Shown here: positions 5,158-11,398 of the stretch, piece after piece
How the letters are laid out: each line of letters begins with the position of its first letter
Position numbering within the stretch: position 1 is the first letter of the stretch
Origin: a virus
Strand: one strand, 5' to 3'
Virus record (IMG/VR): IMGVR_UViG_3300042542_000467
Span: 1-40,723 of that record
DNA: 40,723 nt
Notes under the pieces: generated by a model
What the model saw: only the letters and a program-made list of their open reading frames with translations
The model's database searches: none
What the model was told of the DNA's origin: nothing
Position numbers and translations under genes: made by a program

Positions 5158-5538
5158 CTAAACGGGCATTTTGGCCCACATTTGAACCCAAAGGCCAGGC
5201 GTGATCCCGTACTGCTTAGCCGCGGTCAGGCGTACAACCTGCCCATCATCACGGTAGGCAATGGCTGTGAGGCCGTCTAGGACTGCTCTGACCAGTTTAT
5301 CCAGGTCAGGGGCTACTGACGGCTCAGGGCGGTTTACGGTCTTTGGGCGGGCCATTGTAAAAATCATGTCTATTTCCACTGGCTCAATGTGGGGCTTTGC
5401 CCCTGCCTCCCTAGCCCGCAAAGCAATGGCAGAACGCCATGCGGCCAGTTCTGAACCTTTGGCATGAATGACATGCCCGTTGATGACTTTCATAGATCCT
5501 TGCGGAACTGGTTGGCCATCTACCTGAAAAGTAATCAC
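5158..5538 (-). CDS. rusA: RusA-family Holliday junction resolvase
   Basis: A 126-residue RusA-like endonuclease that resolves four-way DNA junctions during recombination-dependent replication and before packaging. The family signature PDLDKLVRAVLDGLT (residues 77-91) and AYRDDGQVV (94-102) supplies the acidic metal-binding residues D78, D80, D88 and D97/D98. The N-terminal GQPVPQGSMKV is also typical. Length matches the family. It is the last gene of the block upstream of the CRP-type site and promoter. It overlaps the preceding small gene (stop 5535) by four bases. Confidence 0.88.
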   Translation of the reverse strand: MITFQVDGQPVPQGSMKVINGHVIHAKGSELAAWRSAIALRAREAGAKPHIEPVEIDMIFTMARPKTVNRPEPSVAPDLDKLVRAVLDGLTAIAYRDDGQVVRLTAAKQYGITPGLWVQMWAKMPV

Positions 5539-5723
5539 CTAATCAGTGTAATGAGATCCTGCGCTGTTGCAATTTGATCTGCACCAGTTTCATTAACGCC
5601 ATGAAAATCATAAACGCCAAAATGATCAGGGCCTTGAATGTATTTCACCATCAAATCATGATTATTAACTAATACATGATCTCCTGGTTGCACAACTGCG
5701 GGATTAACTAATTGCTTAGTCAT
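5535..5723 (-). CDS. 62-residue protein, unknown function
   Basis: The ATG at 5723 has a strong GGAGG. The product starts MTKQLVNPAVVQPGDHVLVN and appears beta-rich (HVLVNNHDLMVKYIQ, GVYDFHG), perhaps a small SH3-like barrel, then a helix. An in-frame extension to 5867 would overlap the replication gene without an SD and is unlikely. It precedes and overlaps rusA. No known family. Confidence 0.6.
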   Translation of the reverse strand: MTKQLVNPAVVQPGDHVLVNNHDLMVKYIQGPDHFGVYDFHGVNETGADQIATAQDLITLIR

Positions 5724-5776
5724 AGTTCCTCCTGTAATGGTTACATCAAGTGTAACAGTTACAGATAATGTTTGAG

Positions 5777-6559
5777 TTAAATTGTAAAACTCTTTTTCAG
5801 AAACTCCCGTAATTCTGCGGGTGGTGGAACTGCGCGTAATTTTTGTTCTTCTTGTTCCTTGAACCATTGTGCGGCTTCTTCCTTATCTCGTTCTGATTTG
5901 ATGCGCGCTTCCTGTAATTCTTTTTCTTTTTTCTCATCAGTAGAAAATGCTTTAGGCGGTAAAGGCTCATCAAGCCACCTATGGGCGTTTAACCAGGTAG
6001 TAGGGTGGGCTGTATAGGTTTTAGTTCTATTAGGGTCTGATTTGTACCTCTGAGCGCCTTTAATGATTATGTCTGCATCAGTTGTACGGATCGCTTTCAT
6101 AAATGCGGTTTGGGCTTTACCCTTGCCAATCTTCAAAGGATAGGTTTTCCAAAACTCATCAAACAATAATCTTTTATCTGTTTCTGTTTCTGTTTCTGTT
6201 TCTGTTTCTGTTTCTGTTTCTGAGGGCGTTACAAGGGTGTTACTTTTTTCTCTGTAACGCGTTACACGATTGCGCACCGCCTCACGCTTTTCCTCAACTA
6301 CCTTGCGGCTTGTTTGATGCTCGCAATAGTCGTGGATCTGCGCTCCTGCTTCTACTTCCAGCCATAGCCCTGCATCAAGTAATTCCTGGTATGCGTTGCC
6401 ATTATCCAGGCGATTGATTACGGCTTGCGCTAAAAATCCATCAGTCAGGTATTGGTTGGCATAACAAAGCCCTTCAATGTAAAGCCTAAAAGCCTTATCA
6501 CTGAGCGGCAAAATTTTAGGATTGTTTGGCAAGGTGTCATCTAATTTGATCCATGTCAT
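5777..6559 (-). CDS. Replication initiation / helicase-loader-like protein (DnaD-type organisation)
   Basis: The N-terminal ~90 residues (MTWIKLDDTLPNNPKILPLS ... CYANQYLTDGFL) look like the winged-helix domain of phage replisome organisers. A flexible linker contains seven Glu-Thr pairs encoded by a hexanucleotide repeat. The C-terminal part (FDEFWKTYPLKIGKGKAQTA ... HPTTWLNAHRW) is the segment common to phage replication proteins that follow such winged helices. It probably binds the phage origin and loads host DnaB. The phage has no polymerase or helicase, which fits. A charged tail (KEEAAQWFKEQEEQ) completes the 260 residues. It overlaps whiB by four bases. Confidence 0.72.
   Translation of the reverse strand: MTWIKLDDTLPNNPKILPLSDKAFRLYIEGLCYANQYLTDGFLAQAVINRLDNGNAYQELLDAGLWLEVEAGAQIHDYCEHQTSRKVVEEKREAVRNRVTRYREKSNTLVTPSETETETETETETETDKRLLFDEFWKTYPLKIGKGKAQTAFMKAIRTTDADIIIKGAQRYKSDPNRTKTYTAHPTTWLNAHRWLDEPLPPKAFSTDEKKEKELQEARIKSERDKEEAAQWFKEQEEQKLRAVPPPAELREFLKKSFTI
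6181..6222 (-). repeat. Seven perfect tandem copies of a hexanucleotide (TTTCTG)
   Basis: Seven consecutive TTTCTG units (CAGAAA on the coding strand) lie inside the replication gene and encode an (Glu-Thr)7 linker, preceded by one imperfect copy on the low-coordinate side. Six-base units keep the frame when they expand or contract, so only linker length would vary. Confidence 0.95.
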
Positions 6560-6900
6560 TTTGCGCCTCCTTTACATTCTTTAATCATGTCTAATGAAAT
6601 TCCCATTTCTTGTAATGCTTTTAATCCTCTTATGCGTTGATTTGGATACTTCAACGGTTCATCAATGCTTGCCCTTTCCTGGCTAGTCATTGCGCCCCAC
6701 ATTCCGTAATTTTCATTTTGAAACGCGTAGGCTAAACAATCTTTCCAAATAGGGCAAGAGACGCAAATAGATCGCACTGAATTGATGTGATCGTAAGCAT
6801 CAACAGATCTTTGTTCTTCTATGTCGTAAAAAAGATCTGTGTGGATTTCTAGCCGCCTACATTCTGCATCTTCCCAATTTACTTCTGTGTACTTGGGCAA
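6556..6900 (-). CDS. whiB: WhiB-family iron-sulphur transcription factor
   Basis: A 114-residue Wbl protein. The four cluster ligands are C14, C46, C49 and C55 (SICVSCPIWKDC), followed by the G-[IVM]-W-G-[AG] turn as GMWGA (66-70) and a basic C-terminal region (PNQRIRGLKALQ). Wbl proteins are confined to Actinobacteria and their phages; they bind a [4Fe-4S] cluster and region 4 of the host principal sigma factor. Here it probably redirects host transcription or blocks a host WhiB. The start is a TTG at 6900 with GGAG and AAGG upstream; no other start preserves C14. It overlaps the nuclease gene before it by 22 bases. Confidence 0.93.
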   Translation of the reverse strand: MPKYTEVNWEDAECRRLEIHTDLFYDIEEQRSVDAYDHINSVRSICVSCPIWKDCLAYAFQNENYGMWGAMTSQERASIDEPLKYPNQRIRGLKALQEMGISLDMIKECKGGAK

Positions 6901-7550
6901 CCTTCTTCTCCTGTCGGATCATAGTAGGGGCAGAAGTCTGCGCAAAATGCTAAAGGTTTTTCAGGCCGTGGTTTGAGTTGTTGCGCAACCATTTCACGCG
7001 TTGTTTCCAAATGCTCTAATGCTTGTAATGCAATTTGCTCATCATAAGGTTGTATGTACACCAAAATGTCAGACATTTTTCCATCACGCGGAATACCAAC
7101 CAGGGCAACATCTTTTACTGTGTACCCGTTTTGTGTAAGCAAATAACCGTACAAATGGATTTGCCATACTTGCTGACGATTGTTTGCGCCAAAATAACGG
7201 CCACTGCCCTTTTTTATAGTTTTCCAGTCAATAACGGTGTGGTTAATTTTGTCGTACGCGTCCACATGGCCAGGCACACCATTGGCTTCAACAGCAATTT
7301 CTAACTCATACTGAACGCCAAACGGATCTTCGCGCCTAATGGCTTCTTCAATGCCTGTGTGAATGTAAGTTCCCAGGATTGCGCCTAACTTGTCACCAAC
7401 ATTTGTTGGCTCAGTTTGTGCAATGTCATGCCAAAGTCTGCGCTGACACCCACCAATTGCAGATGGCCCAATGGCTGTTTGTTGTGATCTAGCCCTAGCA
7501 TTGTCATTAGCAACCAGTGTCTTTACAACCATGTTTTGTAAATCAATCAC
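6879..7550 (-). CDS. Cas4/RecB-like PD-(D/E)XK nuclease with four-cysteine cluster
   Basis: The catalytic core has H64, D97 (GHVDAYD), D108-W-K110 (VIDWKT) and a downstream QIHLYGYLL (Q130 region), the RecB-type nuclease pattern. One cysteine near the N-terminus (C35, GGCQRRLW) and three at the C-terminus (C203, C207, C218) frame the domain as in Cas4, AddB and AdnB, where they hold a [4Fe-4S] cluster. The 223-residue enzyme is probably a DNA exonuclease making single-stranded ends for annealing. No CRISPR array or other cas gene is present. The start is GTG at 7550, coupled to the preceding stop as GTGA. Confidence 0.85.
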   Translation of the reverse strand: MIDLQNMVVKTLVANDNARARSQQTAIGPSAIGGCQRRLWHDIAQTEPTNVGDKLGAILGTYIHTGIEEAIRREDPFGVQYELEIAVEANGVPGHVDAYDKINHTVIDWKTIKKGSGRYFGANNRQQVWQIHLYGYLLTQNGYTVKDVALVGIPRDGKMSDILVYIQPYDEQIALQALEHLETTREMVAQQLKPRPEKPLAFCADFCPYYDPTGEEGCPSTQK

Positions 7551-7723
7551 AAATTATCCTCATTCCATTGCTTGCCGCGTAAATCTTCCATCATTGCCAT
7601 GTGATCAATTTCCAACTGCTTGATTTTTTTACTAATTTTGTACAACCTAAACGCCATGCGCAACGGATACAACCAGTAGCCCATAATCAAACCAATAAAA
7701 AATGCAATCCAAAAAGTCATCAT
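7547..7723 (-). CDS. 58-residue membrane protein with basic tail
   Basis: The product begins MMTFWIAFFIGLIMGYWLYP (one membrane span), followed by a basic amphipathic stretch (RMAFRLYKISKKIKQLEIDH) that may form a short coiled coil. The ATG at 7723 overlaps the stop of the upstream gene (ATGA) and its stop overlaps the GTG of the nuclease gene, so it lies cleanly within the operon. Function is unknown; it may tether replication or recombination proteins to the membrane, but this is speculation. Confidence 0.6.
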   Translation of the reverse strand: MMTFWIAFFIGLIMGYWLYPLRMAFRLYKISKKIKQLEIDHMAMMEDLRGKQWNEDNL

Positions 7724-8088
7724 GTGAGATCCATGCTTGTGCGTACTGATGTGCCTACTGAGCGGGCAATGTCCACCTGCATCTTGAGTCTGTTGGTGTT
7801 AGCGCGTGTGGCTAAAACTTTGGCTTGAACAATTGACAAGTCTTTGTGCAATTCCTCATTTTGAATAAGCGCCATGTCCTCACGCTCACCCACTGTGTAA
7901 TTTTTGCCAGTCGGTGATGACTGTGTTGCAAAAGTCATACGAGATTTAGCCATAGCGATTTCATACTCTGCCTTGATGCTGTGGTAAATCGTCTCCACTT
8001 CTACAAGATTTTTATGCGCTTCATCAACTTCTTTAGATAACCCGCGTAATTTTTGTTCCACCATTGCGGGCGTAATAATTTCACTCAT
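7720..8088 (-). CDS. Coiled-coil protein, unknown function
   Basis: 122 residues from the ATG at 8088, dominated by heptad-like helices (EQKLRGLSKEVDEAHKNLVE and later IVQAKVLATRANTNRLKMQV). No cysteines. A TTG one codon earlier is less likely. It is located between the 86-residue gene and the membrane gene in the recombination block, with overlaps at both ends. It may be a scaffold or accessory factor for the nuclease or annealing protein. I do not recognise a named family. Confidence 0.65.
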   Translation of the reverse strand: MSEIITPAMVEQKLRGLSKEVDEAHKNLVEVETIYHSIKAEYEIAMAKSRMTFATQSSPTGKNYTVGEREDMALIQNEELHKDLSIVQAKVLATRANTNRLKMQVDIARSVGTSVRTSMDLT

Positions 8089-8341
8089 CAACTGTTTCCT
8101 CTTTTACCAGGCTGATGTTTGAATTTTCGCGCTTGTTCTGCAATGCAATTACTTTGCCTGCATCTGATGACATGTTGAATGGGTCAGGTACAAGCATAAA
8201 TCCTGCGCTATCTAACTTTTCAGCAAGCGCTTCAGGAAACATGTCCAACTCTTGAGCCACGGCGCGTATTGCAATGATGTTGTAATGAACTGCAACCTTT
8301 AATCCGTTTGATGGTTCAAATTTATTTTCTTTCTTGCTCAT
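8081..8341 (-). CDS. 86-residue protein, unknown function
   Basis: It starts MSKKENKFEPSNGLKVAVHY at an ATG overlapping the previous stop as ATGA. The middle (IIAIRAVAQELDMFPEALAE) is helical and may form a small DNA-binding or dimerisation module. The tail is charged (LQNKRENSNISLVKEETVDE). No family recognised. It lies directly after the winged-helix gene and may act with it. Confidence 0.6.
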   Translation of the reverse strand: MSKKENKFEPSNGLKVAVHYNIIAIRAVAQELDMFPEALAEKLDSAGFMLVPDPFNMSSDAGKVIALQNKRENSNISLVKEETVDE

Positions 8342-8643
8342 AGCATCATTCCTTCCTCTACTGCGCGCCAAACTATGCAGTCATTGTTGTGGTGGTTTTT
8401 TCTTACTGTACCTGTGTCAATAATGTAACCCTTTTTCACAAGGCTTATGCGTGTAGGGCGCACTGTGTTGCCCTCTATCTGTAATGTTTTCTCAATCTCA
8501 TAATCCGTAGCACCGCGCAATCCCTGCTTCAAGATGTACTCATACACCTTGCGCTTGAGCGATCCAGTTCTAGGCAAAACTTTCTCAGCCGCGGCTATTG
8601 ATGTGCGCTGAGCATTGTTTGCAATGATTACACTGTTATCCAT
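8338..8643 (-). CDS. Winged-helix DNA-binding protein
   Basis: A 101-residue protein with a winged-helix pattern: a first helix LKRKVYEYILKQGLRGATDY, then EIEKTLQIEGNTVRPTRISL for the recognition helices, and a wing (KGYIIDTGTVRKN) ending in IVWRAVEEG. This resembles the small MarR/Rep-like regulators common in actinophages. It is probably a transcription or replication regulator. Its start overlaps the end of the gene before it (8636-9226). Confidence 0.75.
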   Translation of the reverse strand: MDNSVIIANNAQRTSIAAAEKVLPRTGSLKRKVYEYILKQGLRGATDYEIEKTLQIEGNTVRPTRISLVKKGYIIDTGTVRKNHHNNDCIVWRAVEEGMML

Positions 8644-9226
8644 TAAGAGCCGCCCTGCGTGTCAAAAGGTGATCACGCAAAGTTGCGCCTTCAATTACAA
8701 CATCAAGCAAATCAAGATTTAATTGCCATGCGCTTCTAAGTTCTTCCTCTGTTGTTTTAGTTTCAATCAAACTAAAAACTGCAAATGCGCTTGCTTTTTC
8801 TTCTTCTGTGTATTCACGCTTTGCCGTAGGTGCTTTTGCCTGTGGTGCTTCAGTTGTTTTTGTTTGGCGGTTGCGTACTTCTTCAGATGATGCAATGCCC
8901 TTCTTTGTGTCCACTGCAAGAGCGGCAACCATTGCGCGGCCCCATGCGGCTGTTTCAGCGTTTTGCAGTTCAGAGTCACGGGTAAAGTTAGTTGGCCCTG
9001 GAATTGGCTCGTATGCCCAACCCACGCCAGGTAATTGATCATCAGGTGTGCGGTATGCCGCGGCGCTGTAAACCATGTAACTTTTAATACTACCGTCAGG
9101 CATTTTTACTTCAATTACATACGGGTCTTTCCATGACTGTAATGAACCATGCGGGAACTTTTCTCTGAACTCAATAATTCTTGTTGCCACATCAATGTAA
9201 TCTAATGGGCCTTTGTAACTTGCCAT
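8636..9226 (-). CDS. Conserved actinophage protein, possible ssDNA-annealing or recombination protein
   Basis: A 196-residue protein. A conserved core includes DVATRIIEFREKFPHGSLQ, the segment SYMVYSAAAYRTPDD, and FTRDSELQNAETAAWGRAMV followed by DTKKGIASSEEVRNRQ. I recall this core from uncharacterised actinobacterial phage proteins. The NAETxAWGRA helix is reminiscent of ERF/Sak-type annealing proteins, and its neighbours (Cas4-like nuclease, SSB, RusA) fit such a role, but the match is weak. A Pro/Ala/Lys-rich linker (about 123-140) leads to a small C-terminal helical domain. The SD AGGAAGG precedes the ATG. It is the first gene of the minus-strand operon after the divergent region. Confidence 0.5.
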   Translation of the reverse strand: MASYKGPLDYIDVATRIIEFREKFPHGSLQSWKDPYVIEVKMPDGSIKSYMVYSAAAYRTPDDQLPGVGWAYEPIPGPTNFTRDSELQNAETAAWGRAMVAALAVDTKKGIASSEEVRNRQTKTTEAPQAKAPTAKREYTEEEKASAFAVFSLIETKTTEEELRSAWQLNLDLLDVVIEGATLRDHLLTRRAALNG

Positions 9227-9244
9227 TTGTGACCTTCCTGTTAG

Positions 9245-9258
9245 GGGCTAACTAGCCC
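9245..9258. promoter_or_regulatory. 14-bp palindrome, candidate operator
   Basis: GGGCTA-AC-TAGCCC is a perfect inverted repeat lying between the minus-strand start at 9226 and the opposing promoters. It could be a repressor site or a hairpin in the 5' leader of the minus-strand mRNA (no T-run follows, so not a terminator). Confidence 0.45.
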
Positions 9259-9270
9259 GTGTAAGGAGGA

Positions 9271-9299
9271 TTGAACACCATGCCACTGACAAATACAAA
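9271..9299 (+). promoter_or_regulatory. Candidate plus-strand promoter for the 68-residue gene
   Basis: TTGAAC (9271-9276) and TACAAA (9294-9299) are separated by 17 bases, each matching four of six consensus bases. The predicted start is near 9306, 55 bases before the ATG at 9361. A nine-codon ORF with an AAGGAGG upstream (9280-9309, MPLTNTNTP) overlaps it and could be a leader peptide if transcription starts further left. Confidence 0.35.
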
Positions 9300-9309
9300 C
9301 ACCCCGTAA

Positions 9310-9339
9310 TTTATCGGCGTGGCGTGGCAAAAATGTCAT
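9310..9339 (-). promoter_or_regulatory. Candidate minus-strand promoter for the recombination operon
   Basis: On the minus strand ATGACA (9334-9339) and GATAAA (9310-9315) are 18 bases apart, matching five and four of six consensus bases. The predicted start near 9303 would give an ~75-base leader containing the 14-bp palindrome before the ATG at 9226. It interlocks with the plus-strand promoter. Confidence 0.4.
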
Positions 9340-9360
9340 ACTTTAGGCCAGGGGGAAATC

Positions 9361-9567
9361 ATGGCTTATACACAAATCTCAATCCGTTTAGGTGGCCTTG
9401 TCGTGGAATTAGGAAGTGAAGCAACTTACCCTGACATGGTTAGCGATCTGACCAACCGTTGTTTAACAACATTCAAAGATGCAATGGATAAGGCAGAAGA
9501 ACACGGCGTAGATGTTTCTAACATGCGCTTGATCACAACTGAGTATTCAGATGATGATGAGGATTAG
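9361..9567 (+). CDS. Lone plus-strand 68-residue protein, unknown function
   Basis: The ATG at 9361 has a GGGGG SD; an in-frame ATG at 9319 has none. The product (MAYTQISIRLGGLVVELGSE ...) has an N-terminal beta hairpin, a helical middle (TTFKDAMDKAEEHG) and a very acidic tail (EYSDDDED). It is the only rightward gene in the early region, and its stop shares TTAG with the stop of the phosphoesterase gene. Its isolated orientation beside a two-way control region suggests a regulator or an early-expressed factor. No family recognised. Confidence 0.65.
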   Translation: MAYTQISIRLGGLVVELGSEATYPDMVSDLTNRCLTTFKDAMDKAEEHGVDVSNMRLITTEYSDDDED

Positions 9568-10595
9568 TCCAACCACACTTGATACTGGGCTGTTGTTCTG
9601 CCCTTAATTGGATCTACAAAATGCAAACGCTGTGACGGTCTGCCACTAGCGGCCATTGAGTCACGCGCATAACGGTTATCTGACTCCGTTGATCCTGTCC
9701 AATAAATGTTGTAGTGCTTTTGAATTGGCTCTTGTGCATGTCGGTGGTAGTGACCTAAGAAAATGTCATGGAAATCGTAATCATGTGCGCCCGCTTTCCA
9801 ACGGTTAGCACCTGCGATCCATGCCGCAGGGCTTGCAAATCCTGAACGGCCTAACTCATCACCGTGCATTAACAGGGCGCGATAGTTACCAATCTCAACT
9901 TCTTGAATGTCCTCAGGGCAATCTTCCCAGGTTAAACGCTTTTCTCCTGCAAGAATTTGGCGGCTCATCTCGTACACCATGCGATCCACATTGTCAGACT
10001 TAGGCACTTCTGCGCGCTTGCCACCAATGCGCCCATGATTTCCCCACTCTGCAATCACTGTGACCTTTTCAAAATTGGCTAACATCTCGCGCACAAAGTC
10101 CACACATAGCCGTGAAACAGTAGTGAACTGGCCAAACAATGAAGCGTCTATTTGCCATAACTGCGCAGGATAATTAAACAAACCTTCAACCATGTCACCG
10201 CCAAACATCACTACACATTCTTTTACAGGGTGGTGATGGCGTTGCAAATCGGTTAGGTGTACTACTTTTTCAGAAAACTGCATGACGCGTTCACGCATAA
10301 TTTCACTGTTGTAACTGGTTGTAACTTTTGCGCCTTGCCAGTCTGTTGTGTGGATCAAAGCAACTTCAGGATTTATTTTGCGCGTATCTTTGTGTGGCGC
10401 AGAAACAGGTGGCACTGCACCCAATGAAATCATTGCATCATAAGCACCGCGGTGTGTTGCTTCTACTAAATCCTCACTGCGCTCTTTGCTTTGCTTGAGT
10501 TGTTTTTGCAATCGCAAAATTACCTGGCGTAGTTCTTTTACATCTTGCGACTCAATGCCTTCAGGCATGTCTTGTAATCTTTTTTCAAGGCTCAT
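9564..10595 (-). CDS. Calcineurin-like metallophosphoesterase (SbcD/Mre11-type nuclease candidate)
   Basis: The 343-residue protein shows the phosphoesterase motifs in order: TDWQGAK (motif I, with Gln where DxH usually has His), FGGDMVEG (motif II), EWGNHGR (motif III, GNH), LMHGDE (motif IV) and LGHYHRH (motif V, GHxH). It coordinates two metal ions and hydrolyses phosphodiesters, probably DNA ends. The N-terminal ~60 residues form a coiled coil (VKELRQVILRLQKQLKQSKE). It may act with the Cas4-like nuclease. The Asp-x-Gln change may alter metal binding. It overlaps the gene before it by 11 bases. Confidence 0.85.
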   Translation of the reverse strand: MSLEKRLQDMPEGIESQDVKELRQVILRLQKQLKQSKERSEDLVEATHRGAYDAMISLGAVPPVSAPHKDTRKINPEVALIHTTDWQGAKVTTSYNSEIMRERVMQFSEKVVHLTDLQRHHHPVKECVVMFGGDMVEGLFNYPAQLWQIDASLFGQFTTVSRLCVDFVREMLANFEKVTVIAEWGNHGRIGGKRAEVPKSDNVDRMVYEMSRQILAGEKRLTWEDCPEDIQEVEIGNYRALLMHGDELGRSGFASPAAWIAGANRWKAGAHDYDFHDIFLGHYHRHAQEPIQKHYNIYWTGSTESDNRYARDSMAASGRPSQRLHFVDPIKGRTTAQYQVWLD

Positions 10596-10848
10596 TTGTA
10601 AACACGATCTCCTTGCCGTGGTGTATGTAGCCTTCTTTGTCTATCCAACTATCTTCATGCTCTAAATTTGCAGTAATCCGTACTGATTTTGCCGCATCAA
10701 ACATCAAGGCAACAATTGCAGGATCAATGTCCTCAATGTCTAAAAGCGCACCCCACATGCGGCCTATGGCTGTGAAGTTTTTGCGAGCGCTTCCGTATTC
10801 ACTTTGGCGATCATCAAGAACTTCCTCTACTCTTTTGGACACCTGCAT
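10585..10848 (-). CDS. DUF6378-like phage protein
   Basis: 87 residues. The pattern RQSEYGSARKNFTAIGRMWG, then ALMFDAAKSVRITA, and HEDSWIDKEGYIHHG matches a widespread phage family of unknown function (DUF6378-like, recognised from memory). The conserved HEDSW could bind a metal. It often lies among nucleotide or DNA metabolism genes. It overlaps the phosphoesterase start and is overlapped by the preceding gene. Confidence 0.7.
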   Translation of the reverse strand: MQVSKRVEEVLDDRQSEYGSARKNFTAIGRMWGALLDIEDIDPAIVALMFDAAKSVRITANLEHEDSWIDKEGYIHHGKEIVFTNEP

Positions 10849-11075
10849 GTTCCACTTCTATGCAATCTAATAGTGTCTGCACTGCACTTGTGACCATCAG
10901 CGCGCAAAGCCTGAACAATTAAACTGACGGGATAACCTTGTTCCCAGGCTTTATCTAATGTTTTTCTGTCGTTGTCTGTCATGTTGTCGTACATCTCTTG
11001 GTAAGTACAAACGCCACCTACCCGCCTAATTGTTCGCTTGCTTAAAATTTCATCAAACGCGTTTTCTAATGCCAT
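10827..11075 (-). CDS. 82-residue protein with helix-turn-helix-like C-terminal half
   Basis: The ATG at 11075 has an AAGGAGG SD. The sequence has DEILSKRTIRRVGGVCTYQE and then SLIVQALRADGHKCSADTIR followed by LHRSGTCRCP. The second half resembles a helix-turn-helix with several cysteines (four in total). It is the first gene downstream of the late terminator and may be an early regulator. No family is certain. Confidence 0.6.
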   Translation of the reverse strand: MALENAFDEILSKRTIRRVGGVCTYQEMYDNMTDNDRKTLDKAWEQGYPVSLIVQALRADGHKCSADTIRLHRSGTCRCPKE

Positions 11076-11108
11076 GTTTGCCTCCTTGAGTAAAGCGTAC
11101 CGCAAAGT

Positions 11109-11131
11109 AAAAAGCCCCGCGTTAGCGGGGC
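11109..11131 (-). terminator. Strong rho-independent terminator ending the late operon
   Basis: On the minus strand GCCCCGC-TAAC-GCGGGGC is followed by TTTTT: a 7-bp all-GC stem, tetraloop and U-run. It lies directly after the last late gene (stop at 11139) and before the early block. Confidence 0.93.
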
Positions 11132-11138
11132 CGTTTAC

Positions 11139-11396
11139 TTACTTCGTTTTCTTCTTCGTTGCAGGCTTCTTGCTTGCCTTTGCCAACTTGTCAATCTCTG
11201 CGGTTACTACATCTGCAACTAATCCAAATGCAGGGTCTTTCTTGTCAATGCCACGGATTGCAGGGCCAACAACTGCCGCCGCTGTTGCAAATGCAAGCGC
11301 CTTGATGTCAGTTACTCCTGCGGCATAAAGCGCAACAGCGGTAACTGCAAAGTGGCGGATTGCTGATTTCAACATGTCTAGGTGCTTCTGTTCCAT
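11139..11396 (-). CDS. Small membrane protein, holin candidate
   Basis: 85 residues, with hydrophobic segments IRHFAVTAVALYAAGV and ALAFATAAAVVGPAIRG and a lysine-rich C-terminus (KASKKPATKKKTK). The arrangement fits a small holin with two membrane passes and a cytoplasmic basic tail, and it lies 2 bases after the endolysin gene. A second holin candidate lies on the other side of the endolysin, so which one forms the lethal pore is unclear. It is the last gene before the late terminator. Confidence 0.6.
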   Translation of the reverse strand: MEQKHLDMLKSAIRHFAVTAVALYAAGVTDIKALAFATAAAVVGPAIRGIDKKDPAFGLVADVVTAEIDKLAKASKKPATKKKTK

Positions 11397-11398
11397 TG

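Noticed and set aside
6879-7550. Cas4 as evidence of a CRISPR-Cas system
   Set aside because: No array, no cas1/cas2 and no other cas gene are present; the fold is shared with RecB/AddB-type recombination nucleases.
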